This document shows, piece after piece, positions 8,258-16,780 of a stretch of 64,000 nt of DNA. Every line of letters starts with the position of its first letter. The stretch's first letter is position 1. The translations under genes and the position numbers were made by a program. The stretch is from Fodinibius sp052060035 (GTDB taxonomy: Bacteria; Bacteroidota; Rhodothermia; Balneolales; Balneolaceae). The notes under the pieces are model-generated. The model was not told the origin of the DNA, ran no database searches, and saw nothing but the letters and a program-made list of their open reading frames with translations. Where the stretch lies: positions 1-64,000 of the forward strand of contig NZ_JBPOEA010000007.1 of NCBI RefSeq assembly GCF_052060035.1. The letters are read 5' to 3'.

Positions 8258-9154
8258 ATGAAGATCTTAATTACAGGAGGCACCGGTTTTATAGGGTCCT
8301 ATTTACGAACCTTACTATTACAAGAAGGACATTTTTTAACTATTGTGAGCAGGTCTCCAAGAGAATATGAGAATGAAACGGCCAAAAATCAGCAATTTGT
8401 TTCTTGGGATGATAACCTGGTGCCGGAAATGGAGGAGGCTGATGCGGTGATAAATTTAGCCGGTTCCTCTATTTTTGGAACTCGGTGGACCGAGGAAGTA
8501 AAAAAGAAAATCTATTCCAGCCGTATAAAGAGTACGGAACAACTCGTTGAAGCTATTAAGGTTGCGGACAATCCACCGAAGGTCATGATTTCTGCTTCGG
8601 GAGCTGATTATTACAAGCCGGCGGGCGATACCGTGTTAGATGAGTCGGCACCTGCCGGGGACAGTTTCTTGTCCGAAGTGTGTGTGGATTGGGAGAAGGC
8701 CGCTCAGCCAGTTACTGAATTTGGTGTTCGGTTAGCGAGTCCGCGGATTGGGGTAGTGCTTGAAAAAGACGGTGGGGCCTTACAACAGATGTTGCTTCCG
8801 TTCAAACTTTTTGTAGGCGGGGCCATTGGCAGTGGTGAGCAATATTTCCCCTGGATCCATATGCTTGATTTATGCCGTGGATTACTGTTTCCTTTACAAA
8901 ATGTAGAACTGGAGGGCCCATATAATTTAAATGCCCCTAATCCGGTGACGATGAACGAATTTGCAAATGAACTGGCATCCCAGTTACATCGCCCGTCGCT
9001 GTTTCGAGTACCAGAATTTGTATTGGATATTGCCTTGGGGGAAGCTGCTAATCCCGTAATTACAAGCAAGCGTTTGCAACCAAAAAAGCTACAGCAACTT
9101 GGATTTGAGTTCAATTTTGCTCACCTGAGACAGGCTTTAGGGGATATCCTGTAA
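8258..9154 (+). CDS. TIGR01777 family NAD(P)-binding oxidoreductase (YfcH/SulA-like epimerase)
   Basis: A 298-residue extended short-chain dehydrogenase. The N-terminus has the Rossmann glycine motif ITGGTGFIGSYL. The family features INLAGSSIFGTRW, SSRIKSTEQLVEAI, SASGADYY and PRIGVVLEKDGGAL follow. A C-terminal DUF1731-like stretch runs over PSLFRVPEFVLDIALGEAA. It is classed with nucleoside-diphosphate-sugar epimerases, but its substrate is not known. It is transcribed away from the MauE-like gene and converges with the propeller lipoprotein gene. Confidence 0.85.
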   Translation: MKILITGGTGFIGSYLRTLLLQEGHFLTIVSRSPREYENETAKNQQFVSWDDNLVPEMEEADAVINLAGSSIFGTRWTEEVKKKIYSSRIKSTEQLVEAIKVADNPPKVMISASGADYYKPAGDTVLDESAPAGDSFLSEVCVDWEKAAQPVTEFGVRLASPRIGVVLEKDGGALQQMLLPFKLFVGGAIGSGEQYFPWIHMLDLCRGLLFPLQNVELEGPYNLNAPNPVTMNEFANELASQLHRPSLFRVPEFVLDIALGEAANPVITSKRLQPKKLQQLGFEFNFAHLRQALGDIL

Positions 9155-9163
9155 CATAAACTA

Positions 9164-11839
9164 TTATTTTTTAACGGTCTCGTTATCATTACTGCTATCA
9201 TCGGTATCTGTACCAAAGATCGTCCACGTGCGTAATCCCTCACGTGTCTGTGCAATAAGTTCATTATAGCCATCACCATCGATATCGGTCACAATAGGAT
9301 ATCGCATGCCGCTGGTAGGCACTGAATAAATACGTTCCCCGTTGAGGATCTCCCAAGCGTAGAGGCGTCCGAAGTTAGCTAATGCTATGATATCATCTTG
9401 GCCATTTTTATCAATATCTGAGATAAAAGGTGAAAATTTGGGAGCAGCCGGCTGGCCCATACTTTGTGTAAATCGTAGTTGACCCTTCTGATTAATTAAA
9501 AACACGGAACCATTTGAACTCATTGTTAATATCATCGGTTCGCGATATGTACGGTCTCCATCCTGTACGGTTAACTCGCTGATGGAAGGCGTTCCTACTA
9601 ATGCACTGTTTGAGGCATAAACAGCTTCGATATCAGAAGATTCGGTACTTGTTTCAAAGACGTTGAGAGAATCTGCGAATAACTTGTTTGGGCCCATGGA
9701 GTATAAATAACCGTCTGCGGCGTTTCCTAAAATATTACCTTCATAAAGTACCGGAGATCCGTTTAATGAGGCATTGATGAATTTAGGAAATCCATTTAAC
9801 TCCTTACCATTTGCTCGCCATCCATGGAGGGCATTTTCTGCGAATGCTAAGATTGTTGCTGCACCTTGATAGTTGGTAACTGTTGGAGGCGTTTTTATTT
9901 CTGCATTCGTAATAATAGGCCAACCGTCTATATTGTCACCACGGCCATCCAAAAGGTGTAGCTTTCTATCAGCGGTGGCAATCATTGCGTTTGGTAATCC
10001 GTTTCGGTCGATATCTTCTACTACTAATGGAGATGTTATTTCTTCATTGAGTGCGAAAGGAAACTTGGGAAGAAGCTGTCCATTATCATTCCATCCATAT
10101 ACTTTGTTACCTGCAGCAAGCAGAATTACATTTTGATTCGTCCCATACCAGTCATAAACAACAGGAGATCCGATGGGGGTATCAGATTCGGTGTTAGCTT
10201 GTAATACAACCGTTCCGTCAGCTGCAAGAGCGTAAAGATTGCCGGATTCCGTAGCAAAAATAACCTCATCTCTGTCACTGCCACCAATATCAGCTAAAAT
10301 TGGTTTGCCAGATAAGTCAGAGCCTGTAGGGAACAACCATTTTTCTTGATATGGTGCCGTACGATCTTGCGTTTGATATGCTTTTAAACTGAAGGAAAAG
10401 TCGCTACCGCTGTTTGCTGTGGTCGATGCGGTTATAAGATCAAATTTAGAAGTAAGTGCATTAAGATAATTATTCGGAGATAGAAAAGGTTCTACAAACG
10501 AATAAAAGTCATTATTAGCAACAAAGAATCCACTTATTTCTTCAGGCAGTTCCTTTTTTATATCCCGAAAGGCTTGTTCGTAGTACATAGTGCGACGCCG
10601 ACTGCGGTCAGAAGAAACAGCTTCAACAAGTCCTTTACGTTTTGAGATCGCAACGACATCCCCGATTATATTCAGATAAAAATTCTGAAAGGTACAAAAA
10701 GAGCTTCCGATGAGTTGGGCAATAGCGTTACTCTGAATGATATACGTTCCATCTCTGCGTTGGATATGATTATCACGAGTAAGTGAATTAAGAGCCCGAC
10801 GAAGAGCAGGGACATCCGACACTTTTCGCAGAAAGAGATGTTCGCCGGTAGAAAGAAATCCGGACTGAGCATACATTACCAGCGAAAATTCTGGGTCAAG
10901 TGTTTTGGCAATATCAGAAAATGCAATTTGGTCGTTTATAAGAACTGAATCTAAGCGTGTAGTATCGGGCAGGGTGGTCGGGGGCACTTTTCTGGGTGCA
11001 AGGCGAAACAGTCCTGCTGCCGCTGCATTAGAAGAAATGTATTGATCCAAAACAATAGGGGCATTAGTGGATGATACGGCCGCGACCAGGTCAGACGGGA
11101 TTTTTTTGTTGAGTGGGATGGAGCCGGCAAGTTCAATCATGCTACCTTGCTCTTCGCCTTCTTGTTTAACGGATAATAATGTTGGTTCAGTACCCTCAAG
11201 GGCATTCATAATCATTGGACGATAGGTGACCATGGATAGTTGCTGTGCCCATTTGTCAAGAGAGGGAGTATTCATAATGATATTCCCGGGTTGGGGGGTA
11301 ATATCCGAAAGGTTTGCCCGAGGTTGTGTACCTATATACGCTCGGATGGACTCTTCAAGTGCAAGGCTGGATTCGGACATGAATAGATCATCATGAAGTT
11401 GTGCTGCAAAAAGTCTCCGGTCACCAAGATGTAATATATGTATCTTGACGTTGTTAAAGCTGTACTGGTTTTGTGAAAAATCCAGGTAAAAGTTGGATTG
11501 CATCCGTTCGATAAAACCGCTGGATGCTTGAGCCATCCATACAATAGCAAGCTTATTATCGGTGTCTGGATAGAGTGTGACAGCATTTAATGAAACTGGG
11601 GATTGAGCCGTAGAGTCTATCCTTGATAAAAGTTGAACGGCTGAAGATGTGATGTCATCTAATAAAGGAGTGTGAGATGCATTAAGAACTGAATTGAGCG
11701 TAGCTGCTTTATCGGGAATGATAACAAAAGGTGCTTTTTGGGGCACCGCATCTGACCAGTTTTGGTCGGAAATATTTGAACATGACGCTAATAGTAAAAT
11801 GGTAAGTAAATAAAGTACTGCAGCTTTCAACGTATTCAT
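9164..11839 (-). CDS. Large lipoprotein with C-terminal FG-GAP/beta-propeller repeats
   Basis: An 891-residue protein with a lipoprotein signal: hydrophobic segment, then LLLASC with the lipid-bearing C20. Residues about 25-480 form a mixed alpha/beta region I cannot assign confidently; it has periodic strand-helix patterns resembling DUF3352-type proteins. From about residue 490 onward come repeated propeller blades with calcium-type acidic motifs: DIGGSDRDEVIF, EDIDRNGLPNAMIA, SDIDKNGQDDIIAL, TDIDGDGYNELIAQ. Probably anchored in an outer or inner membrane leaflet facing the periplasm or surface. It is encoded alone, divergent from the BatA gene across 107 bp. Function is unknown. Confidence 0.75.
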   Translation of the reverse strand: MNTLKAAVLYLLTILLLASCSNISDQNWSDAVPQKAPFVIIPDKAATLNSVLNASHTPLLDDITSSAVQLLSRIDSTAQSPVSLNAVTLYPDTDNKLAIVWMAQASSGFIERMQSNFYLDFSQNQYSFNNVKIHILHLGDRRLFAAQLHDDLFMSESSLALEESIRAYIGTQPRANLSDITPQPGNIIMNTPSLDKWAQQLSMVTYRPMIMNALEGTEPTLLSVKQEGEEQGSMIELAGSIPLNKKIPSDLVAAVSSTNAPIVLDQYISSNAAAAGLFRLAPRKVPPTTLPDTTRLDSVLINDQIAFSDIAKTLDPEFSLVMYAQSGFLSTGEHLFLRKVSDVPALRRALNSLTRDNHIQRRDGTYIIQSNAIAQLIGSSFCTFQNFYLNIIGDVVAISKRKGLVEAVSSDRSRRRTMYYEQAFRDIKKELPEEISGFFVANNDFYSFVEPFLSPNNYLNALTSKFDLITASTTANSGSDFSFSLKAYQTQDRTAPYQEKWLFPTGSDLSGKPILADIGGSDRDEVIFATESGNLYALAADGTVVLQANTESDTPIGSPVVYDWYGTNQNVILLAAGNKVYGWNDNGQLLPKFPFALNEEITSPLVVEDIDRNGLPNAMIATADRKLHLLDGRGDNIDGWPIITNAEIKTPPTVTNYQGAATILAFAENALHGWRANGKELNGFPKFINASLNGSPVLYEGNILGNAADGYLYSMGPNKLFADSLNVFETSTESSDIEAVYASNSALVGTPSISELTVQDGDRTYREPMILTMSSNGSVFLINQKGQLRFTQSMGQPAAPKFSPFISDIDKNGQDDIIALANFGRLYAWEILNGERIYSVPTSGMRYPIVTDIDGDGYNELIAQTREGLRTWTIFGTDTDDSSNDNETVKK

Positions 11840-11946
11840 GAATGGGGTAAATTTTCTACGTAATATTATTAAAATATCGCTGTTAATTTAATAGCTTATG
11901 CCAAGGCATGTTTTTTGAGCCTTTAAAAGTAACAATTTTGATTTAA

Positions 11947-14073
11947 ATGAACTTTCTTAATCCGCTATTTTTATTGGGGCTTTTGGCCGTCGCAATACCT
12001 GTTATCATTCATTTGATAAATCTGCGTCGGCCACAAAAGGTTGCTTTTTCAACCCTTTCTTTTTTTAACGAGCTTCGTAAAATTACAATTCGTCGTATAC
12101 GAATCAAACAATATTTGCTGCTTGCGCTTCGAACGCTTGCCGTGTTATTTTTAGCTCTTGCCTTGGCTCGTCCTTTTTTGCCTCCAACTATAACAGGGTC
12201 AGCAAGTTCCGGGCAATCTCGATCAGTAGCTATCTTAATTGATAATAGTATTAGCATGAGTCGGGTTGGGACTAATGGGCCCCTGATTGAGCAAGCGAAA
12301 ACTATTGGCAACCGAATCGTTAGAAACGGTAATTCTGATGATAAATTTCTTATAAAAACGACAAATATCCTTGATGCAACAAATGCTGGTTTTGTCAGCG
12401 CCAACCGTGCGATTGCTGAGATTGATGATATAACGGCTGTTAATCGTGGTCATTATACCACAGATCAGTTTAAGGAAGTATATCGGCAGTTGAAAGAGGC
12501 ACCGGAATCCCAATTGGTGTTATATGTCATTTCTGATGGACAGGCCAGCCAATTATCAGATTTGGAAGGGATCGATATCGATAATGGGTCAGAAACTCAA
12601 TCGGTGTCAGTTCAGCTTATAAGGCTGGAGGAAGCTAAGCAACAAAATGTGGCTGTTAAGTCAGTTATACTCCAGAATCAGCTCTTAAGTCCCGGATCGC
12701 CGATAACGTTATCGGTAGAAGTGGAAAATACCGGTGACGCAGCTGTCGCTAATCAGTTCGTCTCGTTGCAGGTTGAAGGAGAGATGACTGGCCAGTATGA
12801 GACTTCCTTGGAGGCGGGCGAAACAAAAGATTTTTTATTTGAGATTATTCCGGATGAAATTGGATATCTGTCCGGGCAAATTCTATTGGAGGGTGACCAA
12901 GTAGATTATGATAATACAAGACACTTTGTAGTACGTATTCCGCAGCAGCGATCAATTTTGTTAGTAAATAACAGCCAGGAGTCTTCATCTTTCAGATCAT
13001 ATATAGCTCCGGCTTTAAAGGCGGCACGGGAAACTAATGCCCGAATATTATTCGAGGAAAAACAGGTAGACGAAATTGAACAGGGAGAATGGACCAACTA
13101 TGATGGGGTAATACTTAATGGGTTGATCAATATCCCTGCATATTGGCATCAGGGGCTACGCCAATATGTACAAGACGGTGGAGGTATCCTGTTTTTTCCA
13201 TCGGAACAGGGAGAAATAAAAAGCTATAATAAATTCTTTTCTCTTTTTAATGCCGGTCGTTTTGATAATGTGATAGGAGAGTACGGTTCTTTTGAAACCA
13301 TTTCGAAAATGGCGGCACTTGAAGAAGGCCATCCTATATTAGATGATATTTTCAATAAGAAACAAGACGAGGAGATTCGTGTTGACTTACCTTCGCTGTT
13401 CTACTACTACCACTACGAGCCTGCTTCGCAAGCTAATAGCCTGACTCTTTTAGAAGCTGAAAATAATGATATTTTGCTTGCTGAACACAAGTTTGGTGAA
13501 GGCAAGCTGCTTACCTCGGCATTGGGCCCTGATCCGGGATGGTCGAACTTTCCGGTGAATCCGCTTTTTGCTCCGTTATATTACCGGGCTATATTATATG
13601 CCTCTTCCCCTGAACGAGGGGGGCTGCAGCAGCATCAGCTTGGCAATACTTTTGAGTGGGTAGAGGATGTCTCAGAAACGGATATCATCCTTTCGCTCAA
13701 CGGAACGGATTACAAACCAGATGTTCTGCGACAAGCCAATGGCCTGAAAATAAGTTATGAGGGAAGGGAATGGGAACCCGGAATCTTAGAAATTTCTGCC
13801 GGAGACCAAGAAATACAGGTAGCGATAAATCAAAATATAATGGAATCGTATTTTGATACGTTAGATGATAAGCAATGGCAAAATATACTGTCTGACAAGA
13901 TATATACACCCGATATTATTGCGGGAAATGATCTCTCGACTGATAAACTCGATGAGCAGCTGCGATCTTCTGTTTTCGGAAAAGAGATTTGGAATTGGTT
14001 TATTTGGATAGCATTGCTTTTTTTAGTTATAGAAACATTAATTACCCGGCTATACAAGGCCGAGTCAACGTAA
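11947..14073 (+). CDS. BatA-domain / von Willebrand factor A-type membrane protein
   Basis: A 708-residue protein. Residues 1-80 are a BatA/aerotolerance N-terminal domain, with two membrane helices around the conserved HLINLRRPQKVAFSTLSFF. It is followed by a VWA-like domain with a MIDAS-type DNSISMS motif and a second acidic site. A CARDB-like Ig domain lies near 230-330, then a class-I glutamine-amidotransferase-like region (YVQDGGGILFFPSEQG) and a final membrane helix at about 680-700. Homologues accompany other Bat or MoxR genes, but no MoxR ATPase is encoded nearby. The next gene starts 6 bp downstream. Confidence 0.85.
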   Translation: MNFLNPLFLLGLLAVAIPVIIHLINLRRPQKVAFSTLSFFNELRKITIRRIRIKQYLLLALRTLAVLFLALALARPFLPPTITGSASSGQSRSVAILIDNSISMSRVGTNGPLIEQAKTIGNRIVRNGNSDDKFLIKTTNILDATNAGFVSANRAIAEIDDITAVNRGHYTTDQFKEVYRQLKEAPESQLVLYVISDGQASQLSDLEGIDIDNGSETQSVSVQLIRLEEAKQQNVAVKSVILQNQLLSPGSPITLSVEVENTGDAAVANQFVSLQVEGEMTGQYETSLEAGETKDFLFEIIPDEIGYLSGQILLEGDQVDYDNTRHFVVRIPQQRSILLVNNSQESSSFRSYIAPALKAARETNARILFEEKQVDEIEQGEWTNYDGVILNGLINIPAYWHQGLRQYVQDGGGILFFPSEQGEIKSYNKFFSLFNAGRFDNVIGEYGSFETISKMAALEEGHPILDDIFNKKQDEEIRVDLPSLFYYYHYEPASQANSLTLLEAENNDILLAEHKFGEGKLLTSALGPDPGWSNFPVNPLFAPLYYRAILYASSPERGGLQQHQLGNTFEWVEDVSETDIILSLNGTDYKPDVLRQANGLKISYEGREWEPGILEISAGDQEIQVAINQNIMESYFDTLDDKQWQNILSDKIYTPDIIAGNDLSTDKLDEQLRSSVFGKEIWNWFIWIALLFLVIETLITRLYKAEST

Positions 14074-14079
14074 GATAAC

Positions 14080-14667
14080 ATGGTAAATAGTGAGATAGAT
14101 ATTATCCTTTGGTTGGTATTGGGTCTATTTACGCTGGGTGCAGCCTTGTTGGCTACTTTCTCTTTAATTAATGTTGTCCGGTTACGAAATGTGCGGTTGA
14201 GCTGGAAAACCGGAAAACTGGGAGGATATCCGCTGTTTTCGACCTTATTTATGGTCACGGTTTTTGTAGCGGCCGGCGCTGCAATATACCGCGGAGCAAC
14301 AAGCGAAATAGTACTTGCCGGCATATATGGCTGGCTCGGATTTTGCTGGTTTACATCCAGTTTTTTGGCAACCAAACGATATATTACCGATCATGGCATT
14401 GTGAAAAACGTAAATGAACCATCACAAACCGTAGCCTGGCACCAGATCCGTGATTTTGTAGAAACTGAACAAGAAACTTATACGCATTATATTTTTATCT
14501 ATAACATTGATAAAAGTGATAATAACGATCAATTTATTCGTTTGGAGCTTGATGTACCTCATTACAAAAAAGAACCTTTTAAAAAATTGATTTCTCATAA
14601 ACTCGGGCGGCGAATTCGTTGTTATGTTAAGGATGATATAAACATCCAGCAGTTTAAACAGCTGTAG
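14080..14667 (+). CDS. Membrane protein with C-terminal PH-like region, unknown function
   Basis: A 195-residue protein with three hydrophobic segments (about 8-31, 54-73, 78-95), followed by a soluble beta-rich part starting at RYITDHGIVKNVNEP and continuing with TVAWHQIRDFVETE. The phrase 'tryptophan, His-x-Ile, aromatic strand' resembles bacterial PH domains in membrane proteins, but the match is by eye only. It is 6 bp after the BatA-type gene and 33 bp before hflX, so it may be co-transcribed with both. Confidence 0.6.
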   Translation: MVNSEIDIILWLVLGLFTLGAALLATFSLINVVRLRNVRLSWKTGKLGGYPLFSTLFMVTVFVAAGAAIYRGATSEIVLAGIYGWLGFCWFTSSFLATKRYITDHGIVKNVNEPSQTVAWHQIRDFVETEQETYTHYIFIYNIDKSDNNDQFIRLELDVPHYKKEPFKKLISHKLGRRIRCYVKDDINIQQFKQL

Positions 14668-14700
14668 CAATCACAATTACAACTTTTAGATTTTACTCAT

Positions 14701-15990
14701 TTGTTTGAAGAGATACGAAATTCTGATATTGTTCAAGAGCGGGCCATTCTTGTAGGAGTTTATGGTCCCGAAACCCCGCGCATCCAGGCCGAGGAATATC
14801 TGGATGAGCTTGAACTGCTCACCTATACCGCTGGCGGTAAAACGATAGATAAAGTTCTGCAAAATCGCATGCATCCTGATCCGTCTTCGTATGTTGGATC
14901 GGGTAAGTTGCGGCAACTCAAGTCGATGAAAGGGGATAGAAATATTGATACGTTTATATTTGACGATGACCTTTCACCGACCCAGATTCGGAATATCGAA
15001 AAAGAAACCAAGGCTAAAGTACTGGATCGCAGTGGATTGATTCTGGATATTTTTGCTTCTCGAGCAAAGACCGCAGCCGCAAAAACACAGGTAGAGCTTG
15101 CTCAGTTACAATATTTGTTACCCCGACTGACACGATTTTGGACGCACTTATCGCGACAACAGGGTGGTATTGGTACACGGGGCCCCGGTGAGTCACAGAT
15201 CGAGATGGACCGTCGTATGATTGACAAGCGTATCGCTACACTCAAAGACAAGCTCGACAAAATTGATCAGCAGCGCCAGACCCAACGTAAAGGGCGGTCT
15301 GATAAAGTACGGATTTCGCTTGTTGGGTATACGAATGCCGGAAAATCTACATTGATGAATGGGTTGACGGATACGAAAGTATTGGCCGAAAATCGCCTGT
15401 TTGCAACACTCGATTCAACCGTTCGACAGTACGAAGTTGGTAACCATGAAGCGCTTCTGTCTGATACAGTAGGATTTATCCGGAAGCTGCCACACGATCT
15501 TATTGCGAGTTTTAAATCTACCCTCGATGAAGTGCGCGAATGCGATATTTTATTGCATGTAGTAGATGCCTCATCCCGTGTTGTGCAGGATTATATTGAT
15601 GTAGTCAATGATACCCTTGAGGATATGGATGTCAATGATAAAAAAAGTCTGCTTGTGTTTAACAAGATGGATGCCATCGATTCGCATCGCATTAACGAGC
15701 TAAAACGGGCTTATCCTGATGCCGTATTTATTTCTGCGGAGCGGGGCATTGGACTGGATAAATTAGAACATAGAATCAAGGAACTTATTGAGGAAGATTT
15801 CGTTACAGAAACGAGGACCATCCCTGCAGCAAAGTATGAAGGAGTCGCATTTTTACATCGCGAAGCAAATATTATAGAAAAAAAATACGTAGGTTCAGAT
15901 ATAAAGCTTACGTTTAGTATAGATAAAGCAGATCTAATGAGACTTAACGCTATACTTGACAATATTGATACGGCCGAATCAGTTATGTAA
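14701..15990 (+). CDS. hflX: Ribosome-associated GTPase HflX
   Basis: A 429-residue GTPase that rescues or splits stalled ribosomes under stress in studied bacteria. It has the HflX N-terminal domain (AILVGVYGPE; SYVGSGKL; IFDDDLSPTQIRNIE), a Gly-rich linker (GGIGTRGPGESQIE), and the G domain: G1 GYTNAGKST near residue 208, G3 DTVGFIRKLP, G4 NKMD and G5 ISAERG. The start is TTG, and no Met occurs before the conserved AILVG segment, so TTG is required. Confidence 0.95.
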   Translation: MFEEIRNSDIVQERAILVGVYGPETPRIQAEEYLDELELLTYTAGGKTIDKVLQNRMHPDPSSYVGSGKLRQLKSMKGDRNIDTFIFDDDLSPTQIRNIEKETKAKVLDRSGLILDIFASRAKTAAAKTQVELAQLQYLLPRLTRFWTHLSRQQGGIGTRGPGESQIEMDRRMIDKRIATLKDKLDKIDQQRQTQRKGRSDKVRISLVGYTNAGKSTLMNGLTDTKVLAENRLFATLDSTVRQYEVGNHEALLSDTVGFIRKLPHDLIASFKSTLDEVRECDILLHVVDASSRVVQDYIDVVNDTLEDMDVNDKKSLLVFNKMDAIDSHRINELKRAYPDAVFISAERGIGLDKLEHRIKELIEEDFVTETRTIPAAKYEGVAFLHREANIIEKKYVGSDIKLTFSIDKADLMRLNAILDNIDTAESVM

Positions 15991-16014
15991 TAAATTGTAT
16001 TATATTATCTACCA

Positions 16015-16683
16015 ATGCTTGCAAATAAATCCATAACAAAATCAGAGTTTAAACCTCTTCGAGGTTCCGATACCGTTGAGGAAGTCAGGGACCGTTTGGA
16101 GCAGGAAGAGGTAAATGCATTACCGGTCGTAGATCCCACAACGCAAAAACTTATTGGTCAGATAGATAGCGACCAGCTTTTGGAAGCAGAAGACGATCAG
16201 AATATCTCTGAACTGCGGATGGATAAGGCCATCAAGATTTATGAAGGGCAGCACATCTTTGAAGGGGTTCGGTTGATGTTACAATATGAGCTTAATTTAC
16301 TACCCTTGGTTAATAAAGAATCTTCTTTTTTGGGCGTTATAACCAAACAGCAAATATTGGAGTCGATCTCCAAGATGATGAATCTCGAACAAAAGGGTTC
16401 GGTATTGACGATTGAAATTGAGCCCATTGACTTTTCGCTCTCCGAAATTGTGCAAATTATTGAGGCCGAGGGGGCTAAAATTCTGGGAGTAGCGGTAGAA
16501 AGTACCGATGGCAACCACCAGGCATTTGAAGTATCGGTAAAACTTAACTTAGAGGATATTTCTCGGGTAACGGCCGCACTCAAAAGATATGGGTACACTG
16601 TTCTTGTGGAATCGGAGAGTACTGTGCTCGAAAATGACCTTGAATATCGTGCTGATGAACTGATAAAATACATAGATATGTAA
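16015..16683 (+). CDS. CBS-domain pair protein with C-terminal ACT-like region (AcuB-like)
   Basis: A 222-residue soluble protein. Residues about 1-115 form two CBS domains (VEEVRDRLEQEEVNALPVVD and FEGVRLMLQYELNLLPLVN), which usually bind adenosine nucleotides. Residues about 128-205 resemble an ACT domain (IEIEPIDFSLSEIVQIIEAE). The order CBS-CBS-ACT matches AcuB-type regulators. The start lies 24 bp after hflX. The ligand and target are unknown. Confidence 0.75.
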   Translation: MLANKSITKSEFKPLRGSDTVEEVRDRLEQEEVNALPVVDPTTQKLIGQIDSDQLLEAEDDQNISELRMDKAIKIYEGQHIFEGVRLMLQYELNLLPLVNKESSFLGVITKQQILESISKMMNLEQKGSVLTIEIEPIDFSLSEIVQIIEAEGAKILGVAVESTDGNHQAFEVSVKLNLEDISRVTAALKRYGYTVLVESESTVLENDLEYRADELIKYIDM

Positions 16684-16780
16684 ATCTATGTATAATGGAA
16701 TTCCTTTCTGGTATTTTCGGAACAAATACTCAATTCTTGGTATATTCAGTAATAACTGAAACCTGAATTTTATTTGATCA

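Noticed and set aside
13830..14375. 181-residue antisense frame across the BatA and membrane-protein genes
   Set aside because: It spans the end of one clear gene and the start of another; no promoter or family match.
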